Origin: Vibrio algicola
GTDB taxonomy: Bacteria; Pseudomonadota; Gammaproteobacteria; Enterobacterales; Vibrionaceae
Direction of reading: 5' to 3'
DNA length: 64,000 nucleotides
NCBI RefSeq assembly: GCF_009601765.2
Contig: NZ_CP045699.1
Span: 1,736,001-1,800,000, forward strand
Under the pieces are notes generated by a model. That model worked only from the letters and a program-made list of their open reading frames with translations, was not told the DNA's origin and ran no database searches. Below, piece after piece: positions 49,253 to 58,016 of the stretch (the stretch's first letter is position 1; each line of letters begins with the position of its first letter). The position numbers and the translations under genes were made by a program.

Positions 49253-49264
49253 GCAAACGGTTGC
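49253..49264. promoter_or_regulatory. CytR/PurR-type operator upstream of nupC
   Basis: GCAAACGGTTGC is a near-perfect palindrome with the same core as the site before deoC, 34 bp from the CRP-like site. It supports co-regulation of nupC and deoCABD. It lies just inside the former 3' end region of the tatD-family gene. Confidence 0.6.
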
Positions 49265-49340
49265 TTTTTATTCACTATTTCTATCTTTACAAACAAAATA
49301 AGTGGTGACTATTTAACCAAAGTTGTTTTTCGAGCTGTTT

Positions 49341-50081
49341 TTAATTTTCTAATCGCAACTCAACAAGCGCTTTAAAAACCAATTTTAGCTGCGTAGGATG
49401 ATTGTTTTCACCTTGAAATCCATCTAATGGCATATCCGGCGCATCGGTTTCGAGCAACAAAAACGATAACGGAAGTCGTGAAATAACATCGCGTGTTTTG
49501 CTGGCTCGTGGGTAACTGATCACCCCACCCACTCCGATATAAAAACCGAGTTTGATGTACTCCATTGCTTGCTGATAACTGCCGCTAAAAGCATGAATAA
49601 CGCCGCCCTTTTTGGGTTGGTGTTTACGCAGAATTTTCACCACCTGATCATGTGCTTTACGTGCGTGAATTATCAATGGTAATTCAAATTCTATCGCCAA
49701 TAAAACCTGGGCTTCAAATAACTGATATTGCTTATCGAGCTTCTCGGGTGTGAGCCATTGCTCTTCCAGCCTCAAGTCTAGTCCACACTCTCCAATTGCG
49801 ACACACTTGCTACTGCGACAAGATAACGATTGCTTTAGCTTTAAAATCGCATCATCGCCATGTTGAGCCATAAAATACGGATGAAGCCCCAAAGCGTAGT
49901 ATAAAGAGGGAAATTGTGATGAAAGGTTTGCGAGTTTCGACCAGTTAGATTCACCAATCGCAGGAATAATGATTTTAGTCACGCCCGCTTGCTGAGCAAT
50001 ATCAAGGTGATGTTGGGTATCATCAAAGGCAGAAAAATCAAAATGGCAATGCGTATCGACCAAGCACGAGGAGTCAGTCAT
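49341..50081 (-). CDS. TatD-family metal-dependent hydrolase (YjjV-like), C-terminus cut by a stop codon
   Basis: A 246-residue TIM-barrel DNase-like hydrolase: DTHCHFDFSAFD at the start (metal-binding HxH), IGECGLDLR with the bridging Glu near 98, IIHARKAHD, VIHAFSGSYQQA, and LLLETDAPDMPLDGFQG near 212 with the catalytic Asp. It resembles E. coli YjjV most. The protein ends at Glu-Asn after ALVELR, about 18 residues short. After the TAA at 49341-49343 the same frame continues for 17 codons (KQLEKQLWLNSHHLFCL) resembling the missing family C-terminus, then a second stop at 49287-49289. All metal ligands are retained, so activity may survive. Confidence 0.85.
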   Translation of the reverse strand: MTDSSCLVDTHCHFDFSAFDDTQHHLDIAQQAGVTKIIIPAIGESNWSKLANLSSQFPSLYYALGLHPYFMAQHGDDAILKLKQSLSCRSSKCVAIGECGLDLRLEEQWLTPEKLDKQYQLFEAQVLLAIEFELPLIIHARKAHDQVVKILRKHQPKKGGVIHAFSGSYQQAMEYIKLGFYIGVGGVISYPRASKTRDVISRLPLSFLLLETDAPDMPLDGFQGENNHPTQLKLVFKALVELRLEN

Positions 50082-50084
50082 TTT

Positions 50085-50315
50085 CTAAGCTTTAAAGTTT
50101 GGTGTAACGGGATGGTGTTGGGCAGGTGCCTGATAGATTTTGTCTGCTGGTGTTTTTTGATGGATAGGATCGGCTTTATAAGCGCAACAGCTGCGTTTAT
50201 GCTCAGGAGTTAAACCCAATTCCTCACACCAAGCATCGTAACGAGCAAGGTAAGTTTTACATTGTTGTTTCCATCGCCCCAAAGCGTTAAATATTTTAAA
50301 ACCAGAACACCACAT
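50085..50315 (-). CDS. DUF5363-like small Cys-containing protein
   Basis: A 76-residue protein with the conserved stretch LARYDAWCEELGLTPEHKRSCC near residue 22, which I recall from the small DUF5363 family of vibrios and relatives; no function is known. It has four cysteines and a Pro/His/Gln-rich tail. I chose ATG 50315, with AGGAG five bases upstream, over an ATG seven codons earlier. It ends three bases before the tatD-family start, so the two are probably co-transcribed. Confidence 0.68.
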   Translation of the reverse strand: MWCSGFKIFNALGRWKQQCKTYLARYDAWCEELGLTPEHKRSCCAYKADPIHQKTPADKIYQAPAQHHPVTPNFKA

Positions 50316-50481
50316 AGCCACTCCTTTTACTGTCATTGAGGTGAGTGATTTCAGTATAGCCTCAAGACGGCGATAAATAAAAACCGCTTAAGCAATATAG
50401 ATAATCAAAACTATCTAAATCACTACAGCGGTCATTTAACTTTATTCTAAGAACGAATTACGTCCGTTTCAGCTTTCGCTC

Positions 50482-52062
50482 TTAGTGCTCGCGTGTTGCT
50501 CTAAAGTTCACTTCAGGGAAGCGCTCTTTGGCCAGGTTCAAATTGACCATGGTCGGGGCAACATACGATAGATTATCGCCGCCATCTAATGCGAGGTTCG
50601 TTTGGTTTTTACGCTTAAATTCATCCAGTTTTTTCTCGTCATTACATTCGATCCAACGCGCGGTTGCCACATTTACGCCTTCATAAATCGCTTCCACGTT
50701 ATATTCAGATTTTAAACGCGCCACTACCACATCAAACTGCAACACACCTACCGCGCCAACAATCAGATCATTATTTTGTAATGGACGGAATACTTGCACC
50801 GCGCCTTCTTCTGAAAGCTGTACCAAACCTTTAAGCAATTGCTTTTGTTTAAGCGGATCACGCAGACGAATACGACGGAATAATTCTGGCGCAAAGTTAG
50901 GGATACCAGCAAACTTCAATGCTTCGCCTTGAGTAAAGGTATCACCAATTTGAATGGTGCCATGGTTATGCAAACCAATAATATCGCCTGCATACGCATG
51001 TTCGGCGCGAGTACGGTCACCAGCCATAAAGGTCACGGCATCGGAAATGCTGACAGTTTTACCACTGCGAACATGGTTCATCTTCATGCCTTGGCTGTAA
51101 GTGCCCGACACAATACGCATGAAAGCAATACGGTCACGGTGCTTTGGATCCATGTTAGCTTGGATTTTAAACACAAAACCTGAGAATTTTTCTTCTGTAG
51201 CTTCAACTTTACGCTGATTGGCTTCACGCGCCATTGGCGATGGTGCCCACTCGGTTAAACCAGAAAGCATGTGGTCAACACCAAAGTTACCCAAAGCGGT
51301 ACCAAAATAAACAGGGGTTAACTCTCCCGCTAAGAAAAGCTCTTGGTCGTATTCATTTGAAGCGCCAATCACAAGCTCAAGTTCATCGCGTAAATTCGCC
51401 GCCAGATCTTCACCTATTGCGCTATCTAATTCAGGGTTATCTAACCCTTTAATGATGCGCTCTTCTTGAATGGTATGACCTTGACCCGTAGCGTATAAAA
51501 TCGTTTCATCGCGATGAATATGGTAAACACCTTTAAACTCTTTACCACTGCCGATTGGCCATGATATTGGTGCACAAGCCATATTCAATTCGTTTTCAAC
51601 TTCGTCTAACAACTCCATTGGATCACGAATATCACGGTCACATTTGTTCATAAAGGTTACGATCGGCGTATCACGTAGACGAGTGACTTCCATCAATTTA
51701 CGCGTACGGTCTTCGACACCTTTCGCCGCATCAATCACCATCAAGCATGAATCGACAGCGGTTAATGTACGGTAAGTATCTTCCGAGAAATCTTCGTGCC
51801 CAGGAGTATCGAGTAGATTAACCAAGCAGTTGTTAAAAGGAAACTGCATGACCGAAGTGGTTACCGAAATACCACGTTCCTTTTCCATTTCCATCCAATC
51901 TGATTTGGCATGTTGCTTAGAACCGCGTCCTTTTACCGTACCGGCTGTTTGGATCGCGTTTCCGAATAACAATACTTTTTCAGTAATGGTGGTTTTACCC
52001 GCATCGGGGTGAGAGATGATCGCAAACGTGCGACGCTTGCCAACTTCAGAAAGGAAAGACAT
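50482..52062 (-). CDS. prfC: Peptide chain release factor 3
   Basis: GTPase that removes RF1/RF2 from the ribosome after termination. The 526-residue protein has G1 [16 protein letters not shown] near 18, G2 region [12 protein letters not shown]3 [16 protein letters not shown] near 84, G4 NKCDRD, and RF3-specific C-terminal blocks ([25 protein letters not shown]). It aligns with E. coli RF3 along the whole length. AAGG lies before ATG. The rimI-holD unit upstream is separated by a terminator. Confidence 0.96.
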   Translation of the reverse strand: MSFLSEVGKRRTFAIISHPDAGKTTITEKVLLFGNAIQTAGTVKGRGSKQHAKSDWMEMEKERGISVTTSVMQFPFNNCLVNLLDTPGHEDFSEDTYRTLTAVDSCLMVIDAAKGVEDRTRKLMEVTRLRDTPIVTFMNKCDRDIRDPMELLDEVENELNMACAPISWPIGSGKEFKGVYHIHRDETILYATGQGHTIQEERIIKGLDNPELDSAIGEDLAANLRDELELVIGASNEYDQELFLAGELTPVYFGTALGNFGVDHMLSGLTEWAPSPMAREANQRKVEATEEKFSGFVFKIQANMDPKHRDRIAFMRIVSGTYSQGMKMNHVRSGKTVSISDAVTFMAGDRTRAEHAYAGDIIGLHNHGTIQIGDTFTQGEALKFAGIPNFAPELFRRIRLRDPLKQKQLLKGLVQLSEEGAVQVFRPLQNNDLIVGAVGVLQFDVVVARLKSEYNVEAIYEGVNVATARWIECNDEKKLDEFKRKNQTNLALDGGDNLSYVAPTMVNLNLAKERFPEVNFRATREH

Positions 52063-52254
52063 AAGTGCTGTAAACCTTATAAACAGTTTGTCTATTGCCG
52101 CATATCACGACAACAAAAAATAATGGAGTGACTAAAAAGGTTTGAGTTACCTAAAGCTAACAGCTTGGTAATCAAAAAAGTCAGATGGGGCGAATTATAC
52201 GCAAAAATGACGATAACTCTAGCCGTATAAAATTTACAGCAGCAGGAATAGCAA

Positions 52255-52276
52255 AAAAGGCCGAACATGGCCTTTT
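52255..52276. terminator. Terminator after rimI
   Basis: AAAAGGCC (52255-52262) and GGCCTTTT (52269-52276) with a 6-nt loop and extra A/T on both sides; on the minus strand it ends the holD-rimI transcript. Confidence 0.82.
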
Positions 52277-52356
52277 GTTTACATCCAATATTCTCTGTAT
52301 TCAATTTTCTTGTTATTCAATATGAATAGCTCATTGCAGGACGAAAATATGTTTGG

Positions 52357-52854
52357 TTAAGCAAAAGGATTAAAACCCTCATCCAATAACAGATTCATAA
52401 TAATCGCGTCTTCTTTGCCATGTTTGCTGGTGGTGGATGGATAATAATTGATACGGCGATCCATCTCATTAAACCCCAGTGCTTCATAAAGATGATAGGC
52501 CCCTTTATTACTTTCACGCACTTCTAACCAAATACTTTCGGCGGCTGCTTGTTCGCTGTGCTTGATTAAGTGTTCCACCAAAGCGTGCCCGTAACCTTTA
52601 CCTTGCTGGCTAGGGTCAACCGCAATGGTGAGCAGAGTCACCTCGCCTACCACATTTTGACTATACACATAGCCCACTAATTGCTCATTCACCCACAAGC
52701 CAAATTGATGTTTTGATGAATTAGCGCTGTTTTGATGCGACAGATCTCGGATCATACTTTCCGACCAAGGATGACTATGCGCTTGTTGTTCAATCGCCCA
52801 TACCGCATCAAGATGTTCGGCAGTAATCGCAATCGGAGTTGGAATTTGAGTCAT
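52357..52854 (-). CDS. rimI: Ribosomal protein S18 alanine N-acetyltransferase
   Basis: Acetylates the N-terminal Ala of ribosomal protein S18. The 165-residue GNAT protein has the acetyl-CoA-binding motif A VDPSQQGKGYGHALVEHLI near 82, LLTIAVDP before it, and EVRESNKGAYHLYEALGF near 112 (motif B). The C-terminus is somewhat longer than in E. coli RimI. It starts 4 bp after holD, the holD-rimI pairing of E. coli, which strengthens the call over other GNAT enzymes. Confidence 0.93.
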   Translation of the reverse strand: MTQIPTPIAITAEHLDAVWAIEQQAHSHPWSESMIRDLSHQNSANSSKHQFGLWVNEQLVGYVYSQNVVGEVTLLTIAVDPSQQGKGYGHALVEHLIKHSEQAAAESIWLEVRESNKGAYHLYEALGFNEMDRRINYYPSTTSKHGKEDAIIMNLLLDEGFNPFA

Positions 52855-52858
52855 AAAA

Positions 52859-53332
52859 TCACTTTTGGTAAGAGCAAATTTGTTGCCACAGTTGGCGACG
52901 ATGGGAAATATCGGTAGGAATATCCGCCAGAGACACTGAATTTAGCACTTGCAGCCCCTCAACTGAAAACTCAAGCGCTTGGCTTTTTGTCTCAGTATCC
53001 GTTTCAGTTTCAGTACCGCAAAACCACACCCAAGTTAACTGATGCTGATTAATTTGTGATAATTGCGTTGGCGTCACATGCAGGGCTTGATCAAGGTTGA
53101 GTTTCATACTAGCCAGCACTTTGGCAAATAGCGCCGTATCTTGCCCTTGCGGAATAGACTCAGCCACCAGCAATAATACGCACGTTGGTGGCAGCGAAAA
53201 ACCACTGCTTTGAAAACCTTGCAAACGCTCAGGGTGAGACACTTCCCACACATCAATGCCGATCTCTTGCAGTTTTTGCCGCTCGATTAATTGTTCCATT
53301 TGCTTTGAATCGCTAGTCACACATTCACTCAT
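52859..53332 (-). CDS. holD: DNA polymerase III psi subunit
   Basis: Bridges the clamp loader and SSB through the chi subunit. The 157-residue protein is divergent but shows the HolD pattern: QKLQEIGIDVWEVSHPERLQG near the N-terminus (chi-binding part), CVLLLVAESIPQ, and the end RRQLWQQICSYQK. A low-complexity run TETETDTETK near residue 107 is lineage-specific. Position just before rimI supports the call. Confidence 0.86.
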   Translation of the reverse strand: MSECVTSDSKQMEQLIERQKLQEIGIDVWEVSHPERLQGFQSSGFSLPPTCVLLLVAESIPQGQDTALFAKVLASMKLNLDQALHVTPTQLSQINQHQLTWVWFCGTETETDTETKSQALEFSVEGLQVLNSVSLADIPTDISHRRQLWQQICSYQK

Positions 53333-53377
53333 ATTTTGTTCGTACTTTATACGCGTTAGAATTCGATATCAGCCCAG

Positions 53378-53486
53378 ATCTATTGATATTATTGATGGAG
53401 AAAAGTGTCAAAGAACATGGATGTTCTTTCTCAAGTGTCCATGGATGGTTTAAACGTCTTTTCGCAATCAACAATATTGATTAGAT
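53378..53486 (+). repeat. Dispersed palindromic element, copy 5
   Basis: Core matches copies 1-3 (GGAGAAAAGTGTCAAAG, TTTCTCAAGTGTCCA, ACGTCTTTTCGC), but the hairpin stem is GAAC (53413-53416) with GTTC (53423-53426) instead of GGCC/GGCC, so pairing is kept by paired changes. Ends are related inverted repeats, ATCTATTGATATTATTGAT and ATCAACAATATTGATTAGAT. Confidence 0.8.
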
Positions 53487-53508
53487 ACGGTATAAGCAAC
53501 TTAGAGAA

Positions 53509-54021
53509 TTATCCATTAAATTCAGGGCTGTATTCGACCAACCCAGCTTTACTGGTAAAACAATCTTCAATCAGTTGCAGTACTTGAAATGCACCGGCTT
53601 GATATTCTGGCATCGAGTTATAAATAGACACCAACCCCATTGGTTCGCCATCTTGAAAACCAAAACGGGCGTAGTAGTTAGGATCGCCTAAGACCACACA
53701 AGCAGAATAGCCAAGCTCATATAACGAATCAAAACCGTACTTGATCAGTTGTTCTGCAATGCCTTGCTTGCGATATTGTGGATGCACCGCAACTGGCGCT
53801 AAACCTTGCCAACCAAAATCTTCACCATCTAAGGTCACAGGGGTAAATAATGCATGACCGATCACTTGCCCTTCATCACTACAAGCCACTACCGATAAAG
53901 TAAAACGACTGTTTTCGCGTAATGCACGAACCAGTTTGGCTTCATCTTTGCTTGGAAACGCGTTTTTTAACAATGAATCGATAGTAAGAATATCGGCTGG
54001 AGCTTCTGTTCTAATTTGCAT
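53509..54021 (-). CDS. GNAT N-acetyltransferase, YhbS-like
   Basis: A 170-residue GNAT enzyme: GLAPVAVHPQYRKQGIAEQLI near 78 (motif A with the acyl-CoA loop) and VVLGDPNYYARFGFQ near 112. It resembles E. coli YhbS, including the end GLVEYSPEFNG, and lies beside ubiT, as yhbS lies near yhbT in E. coli. Substrate unknown. ATG 54021 follows GAGGTG; a GTG two codons earlier is possible. Confidence 0.85.
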   Translation of the reverse strand: MQIRTEAPADILTIDSLLKNAFPSKDEAKLVRALRENSRFTLSVVACSDEGQVIGHALFTPVTLDGEDFGWQGLAPVAVHPQYRKQGIAEQLIKYGFDSLYELGYSACVVLGDPNYYARFGFQDGEPMGLVSIYNSMPEYQAGAFQVLQLIEDCFTSKAGLVEYSPEFNG

Positions 54022-54122
54022 AATCACCTCTATATTTAAGCTGCGATTGTACTCTTAATGATTAAAGAATCGTAATTTAATCGACAATGGCAGTAAAAAA
54101 GAGAGAGATTGACCATCAAGAT

Positions 54123-54159
54123 AAAAAACGGCCCCTTAAAGTTATCACCTCAAAGGACC
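54123..54159 (-). terminator. Terminator of ubiT
   Basis: On the minus strand GGTCCTTT (54152-54159) pairs with AAGGGGCC (54130-54137) using two G-U pairs, followed by GTTTTTTA. Confidence 0.65.
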
Positions 54160-54208
54160 AGAACAAAGGATTGAAGAAAAGGAGCAGACTAGTTTGAAAT
54201 GGGGGCAT

Positions 54209-54727
54209 TTAAGCGGTGGTGATCTGCTTTTGGCTTTCTTGCGGCTGTAAGCCTTTTTGCACAAATTCAGCTAGTTGCATTAAAGCGTAAGTCAGCGGTT
54301 TAGGCAGTGAATCTAAATCGATGCTATCCATTAAGTTTTTCACTTCCAACCCAAGTTCGGTGTCGCCTTCAATTTTCAAACGACGTTGGAAGAACAAGGT
54401 ATCGGGATCTTCTTTACGACCAGCAATTAAAATTAAGTCATTTAAACAACCCGAAAAACTCGCATCTTCAGTTTGCGAGCCGTCAGAGACGATAAGTTTG
54501 TCATCTTGAAAGCTGATCATCCAAGACAGATTCAGATCACTGATCTCAACTTTTAACCAACGATCTTGTAAGAATTCAAAATCACCATCTTCTAATGCTT
54601 CATGGAATACTTGTTGTAGTGCTTCCAATAGCACTTTACTTTGTAGACGCTGTGGTAAAAATTGAACCGGTTTTTTTAATACACGCGCCGCATTGGCAAC
54701 CATGTGAGAACGAATAGCTGAAAACAT
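54209..54727 (-). CDS. ubiT: Ubiquinone anaerobic biosynthesis accessory factor UbiT (SCP2 domain)
   Basis: Lipid-binding SCP2-domain protein required for oxygen-independent ubiquinone synthesis in E. coli. The 172-residue protein has the SCP2-like segment from about 40 to 150 (GDFEFLQDRWLKVEISDLNLSW, FSGCLNDLILIAGRKEDPDT, FFQRRLKIEGDTELGLEVKN). It is divergent from ubiU, and the GAGGGAG ribosome site is strong. An FNR-like box upstream fits anaerobic control. It was formerly called YhbT. Confidence 0.92.
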   Translation of the reverse strand: MFSAIRSHMVANAARVLKKPVQFLPQRLQSKVLLEALQQVFHEALEDGDFEFLQDRWLKVEISDLNLSWMISFQDDKLIVSDGSQTEDASFSGCLNDLILIAGRKEDPDTLFFQRRLKIEGDTELGLEVKNLMDSIDLDSLPKPLTYALMQLAEFVQKGLQPQESQKQITTA

Positions 54728-54752
54728 AATAACTCCCTCAATATATCAGCTT

Positions 54753-54793
54753 ACTGTAATCCAGATTAAAAAAGCTTCTCTGAGTTAAATCAA
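54753..54793 (-). promoter_or_regulatory. FNR-type promoter of ubiT
   Basis: CTGAGTTAAATCAA (54780-54793) matches 8 of 10 fixed positions of the FNR box (TTGAT-N4-ATCAA). TACAGT at 54753-54758 on the minus strand is a -10 element that would put the box centre about 41 bp before the start, the class II spacing of FNR-activated promoters. Confidence 0.6.
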
Positions 54794-54900
54794 TAAATGT
54801 AGATTTAATGTTATAAATACCCACTAATTGCTTAGTTCCTACCCCTTTGTGACACTTTTTTACAAAATGCGCAGGCCAAGCGTTATTGATCGCTGCAAAC

Positions 54901-54941
54901 CTGCCTTATATCAATTTCCTATCATGCAAACTGCCTAAAAT
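54901..54941 (+). promoter_or_regulatory. FNR-type promoter of ubiUV
   Basis: CTGCCTTATATCAA (54901-54914) matches 7 of 10 FNR positions, and TAAAAT (54936-54941) is a -10 giving again about 41 bp spacing. A further partial match, TTGATCGCTGCAAA, lies at 54886-54899. Confidence 0.5.
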
Positions 54942-54973
54942 ACGGTATAAATTCAGAATATAAGGTTTAAGGG

Positions 54974-55987
54974 ATGGAACTTCTTTGCCCTGCTGGCAAT
55001 TTACCAGCGCTCAAAACCGCCATAGATTGTGGCGCCGATGCGGTTTACATTGGCTTTAAAGATGACACCAATGCGCGTCATTTTGCCGGACTCAACTTTA
55101 GCGGCAAAAAACTCGATAAAGCGGTTCAATATGTGCATGACAACAATAAAAAAATTCATATCGCGTTAAATACTTTTGCTCACCCTAATGGCTTCAGCCG
55201 CTGGACTGATGCGGTCGATCAAGCTGACGCGCTTGGAGTGGATGCCTTAATCGTGGCCGATATTGCGCTGCTCGAATACGCCTCGACTCAATACCCTGAA
55301 ATGGAATTGCATTTATCTGTGCAAGCCTCGGCAACCAATAGCGCCGCTGTGGCGTTTTATGCCAACAATTTCAATGTAAAACGTGTGGTTCTGCCACGAG
55401 TACTATCGATTCATCAAGTCAAACAACTGTCGCGCAGTATTCCTAGCAATGTTGAACTTGAAGTATTTGCCTTTGGTAGCTTGTGCATCATGGCGGAGGG
55501 ACGTTGTTACTTATCGTCTTATATGACGGGCGAATCGCCAAATACGGTGGGCGCTTGTTCACCAGCCAAACATGTTCGCTGGCAAGAAACCGATTCAGGA
55601 TTAGAAACCCGTTTAAGCGATATTTTGATCGACAAATATTCTCAAGGTGAGAACGCGGGCTACCCTACGCTTTGCAAAGGCCGCTTTGATATTAACATTA
55701 CCGGTCAAAAGCAGCGTTATCATGTACTCGAAGAACCGACCAGTTTAAATACCCTATCTATGCTGCCTGAGTTATTTGCCGCCAATGTGGCCTCAGTTAA
55801 AATTGAAGGTCGCCAACGCAGTCCTGCCTATGTAGAGCAAGTCACCCGAACTTGGCGCGCGGCGATTGATCGCTATCAAGCCAATCCTGAAGGCTATACG
55901 GTTGAACCACAATGGGACACAGCCTTAGCTAATGTCTCTGAAGGAACGCAAACAACTCTAGGTGCTTATCACCGTAAATGGCAGTAA
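54974..55987 (+). CDS. ubiU: Ubiquinone anaerobic hydroxylation protein UbiU
   Basis: U32 peptidase-family protein that with UbiV hydroxylates the ubiquinone ring without oxygen, using prephenate as oxygen donor in E. coli. The 337-residue protein has the four [4Fe-4S] ligands Cys171, Cys178, Cys195 and Cys234, the same spacing as the E. coli set, within SLCIMAEGRCYLSSY, GACSPAKH and PTLCKGRF. N-terminal ELLCPAGNLPALKTAI is the U32 signature. ubiV follows after 6 bp. Formerly YhbU. Confidence 0.95.
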   Translation: MELLCPAGNLPALKTAIDCGADAVYIGFKDDTNARHFAGLNFSGKKLDKAVQYVHDNNKKIHIALNTFAHPNGFSRWTDAVDQADALGVDALIVADIALLEYASTQYPEMELHLSVQASATNSAAVAFYANNFNVKRVVLPRVLSIHQVKQLSRSIPSNVELEVFAFGSLCIMAEGRCYLSSYMTGESPNTVGACSPAKHVRWQETDSGLETRLSDILIDKYSQGENAGYPTLCKGRFDINITGQKQRYHVLEEPTSLNTLSMLPELFAANVASVKIEGRQRSPAYVEQVTRTWRAAIDRYQANPEGYTVEPQWDTALANVSEGTQTTLGAYHRKWQ

Positions 55988-55993
55988 GGAATA

Positions 55994-56887
55994 ATGATGA
56001 ACTCACCACAACCGCTTAAATACTCGCTTGGTCCTTTATTGTATTTCTGGGCTAAAAATGATGTCGAGGATTTTTATCAACAAGCGAAAAACAGCCCTGC
56101 TGATATTATTTATTTAGGGGAAAGTGTTTGCTCTAAGCGCCGTGAAATTAAGCCTAAAGATTGGTTTGAGATCGCCAAAGATTTGGCCGATGGTGGCAAA
56201 CAAGTCGTGCTCTCCACTATGGCATTATTAGAAGCGCCGAGCGAAGTCAATATCATGAAGAAGTATGTCGATAACGGTGACTTTGCGATAGAAGCCAACG
56301 ATGTATCTGGTATTCAACTGGCATCAGAGGCGAAAGTGCCCTTTATCGTCGGCCCTGCGGTTAATACTTATAATGCTCACACCCTTAAACTCTTTGCCAA
56401 ACAAGGCATGATCCGCTGGTGTATGCCAGTTGAATTATCGCGTGATTGGCTGATCAACGTGCTGGCGCAATGTGACGAATTGGGTATTCGCGATCAATTT
56501 GAAGTGGAAGTGTTCAGCCATGGTTATTTGCCACTCGCTTATTCTGCTCGCTGCTTTACTGCTCGAGCTGAAAATAAAGCCAAAGATGATTGCGAGACGT
56601 GCTGCATTAAATATCCAACCGGTATTCAAGTCGCCAGCCAAGAAGGGCAAGAGGTGTTTAACTTAAATGGCATTCAAACCCAGTCAGGTTATTGCTATAA
56701 CTTGGGTAATGATCTGGTTGGTATGCAAGGGGTCGTTGATGTGGTGCGTTTAAGCCCGCTGGGCATCAATACCTTATCGACATTGGCGCAATTTAAAGCC
56801 AATGAACAAGGCCTGTCACCGCTTAGTATTGAATCGCGTGAATGCAATGGCTATTGGCATAAATTAGCCGGCCTTGCCCAAGCTTAA
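55994..56887 (+). CDS. ubiV: Ubiquinone anaerobic hydroxylation protein UbiV
   Basis: Partner of UbiU. The 297-residue U32-family protein holds Cys46, Cys187, Cys200 and Cys204, matching the spacing of the E. coli [4Fe-4S] ligands, in GESVCSKRR and ARCFTARAENKAKDDCETCC. Two adjacent ATG codons (55994 and 55997) could start it; the second has better spacing from AAGGA. It ends the ubiUV unit, with a strong terminator. Formerly YhbV. Confidence 0.94.
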   Translation: MMNSPQPLKYSLGPLLYFWAKNDVEDFYQQAKNSPADIIYLGESVCSKRREIKPKDWFEIAKDLADGGKQVVLSTMALLEAPSEVNIMKKYVDNGDFAIEANDVSGIQLASEAKVPFIVGPAVNTYNAHTLKLFAKQGMIRWCMPVELSRDWLINVLAQCDELGIRDQFEVEVFSHGYLPLAYSARCFTARAENKAKDDCETCCIKYPTGIQVASQEGQEVFNLNGIQTQSGYCYNLGNDLVGMQGVVDVVRLSPLGINTLSTLAQFKANEQGLSPLSIESRECNGYWHKLAGLAQA

Positions 56888-56913
56888 TTTTCTCTTATTT
56901 AAATACCAAGCAT

Positions 56914-56943
56914 AAAAAAGAGGACGCAATGTCCTCTTTTTTA
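56914..56943. terminator. Bidirectional terminator between ubiV and nlpI
   Basis: AAAAGAGGAC (56917-56926) and GTCCTCTTTT (56931-56940) with a 5-nt loop, flanked by A and T. Confidence 0.9.
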
Positions 56944-57011
56944 TGGATAAACCACCCGTCATTGCGTACCTAAGCGAAGACGATACGAGCTCTCGCTTTT
57001 ATTCTTTCACA

Positions 57012-58016
57012 TTAAGAACGCAATGCTGGAGTCGAAGTGGCTTTTGGCAATAATCTGCTTTCATCACTCGACTTTGGGGTGTTGACAGGCTCTTCTGCCT
57101 TACTTTTATCATCGCTGCTGGATGTTGGGGCTTGGGCTTTTTGTTGCTGTTCTTGCAAGGTTTTAAAAATACGCCCCAATTCTAAGAAGGCATATTTGTG
57201 CTCAGAGAACTCATATACATTCATTGATAACGATAATTTATACAAAGCAATTGCGTTGGCGTAGTTGCCTTCATATTGATTACGCTTCGCCAAATAGAAA
57301 TAAATTTCGGTAAGCTTTTGAGCAAGTTCAACGTTATCACGAGTACTCAGCGCCACCGCTTGCAATACGTCTTTCTCTGATTCTTTGTTCAGAGTAAGAC
57401 CGACTAATTGCCAACCCCATTGTTGATCTTTATTGTCATAACGCTGGGTTAATGCATCAGTGGCTTTTTTAGCATCGACTTCGCGTTCCATGTAATACAG
57501 CCACAAAGCGCGATAAGGATCATTTGGTGCTTTATTATAGTTACTGGTCATATCTTGGATAGCGAGATCAAAACGGTCAGCGTAATACAAAGCAATCGCA
57601 CGATTTCGCTCGGCATATTCGTTGGTTGGATCAAGCTCTAAACTCGAATCAAACGCATCGAAGGCGGAATCGTAATCACTCATTTGAGTAAAGTAGACCC
57701 CTATCATATTAAACACTTCAGGTTGCTTTGGATCTAACTTTAGCGAGCGTTCATAATCTAAACGCGCTAAATCTGCCAAGCCGACACTGTCTAAATATTG
57801 GCCTCGCTGAGCAAACATTTTGGCACGAGTCTCATTAGTGACATCTTTACGTAGTACTAATTGATTTAAGCGTGAAATTTGCACTTCTTGTTGAATAGAA
57901 GGCTGAAGAGGCACCGCTAATGGTGGTGATGACCAAGTCGAACTAGACTTACCACTGTTAGCACAACCCGCGAGTAAAAAAACGGCAATAAGCCCTAAGC
58001 ATTTAAAATATTTCAC
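57012..58016 (-). CDS. nlpI: Lipoprotein NlpI (TPR adaptor of cell-wall hydrolases)
   Basis: Outer-membrane lipoprotein that in E. coli delivers murein endopeptidases to proteolysis by Prc. The 334-residue protein starts with GTG and has a lipoprotein signal ending LLAGC at Cys18. TPR units are clear near residues 65-170 (FAQRGQYLDSVGLADLARLDYERSLKLDP is one, followed by two more) and again near 225-275. The C-terminus is a low-complexity Ser/Glu/Pro tail. It lies downstream of pnp as in E. coli, but a terminator lies between. Confidence 0.92.
   Translation of the reverse strand: MKYFKCLGLIAVFLLAGCANSGKSSSTWSSPPLAVPLQPSIQQEVQISRLNQLVLRKDVTNETRAKMFAQRGQYLDSVGLADLARLDYERSLKLDPKQPEVFNMIGVYFTQMSDYDSAFDAFDSSLELDPTNEYAERNRAIALYYADRFDLAIQDMTSNYNKAPNDPYRALWLYYMEREVDAKKATDALTQRYDNKDQQWGWQLVGLTLNKESEKDVLQAVALSTRDNVELAQKLTEIYFYLAKRNQYEGNYANAIALYKLSLSMNVYEFSEHKYAFLELGRIFKTLQEQQQKAQAPTSSSDDKSKAEEPVNTPKSSDESRLLPKATSTPALRS

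Noticed and set aside
52250..52280. GGCC hairpin after rimI as a sixth copy of the dispersed element
   Set aside because: Only the GGCC stem is shared; loop and flanks differ, and A/T runs make it a plain terminator.
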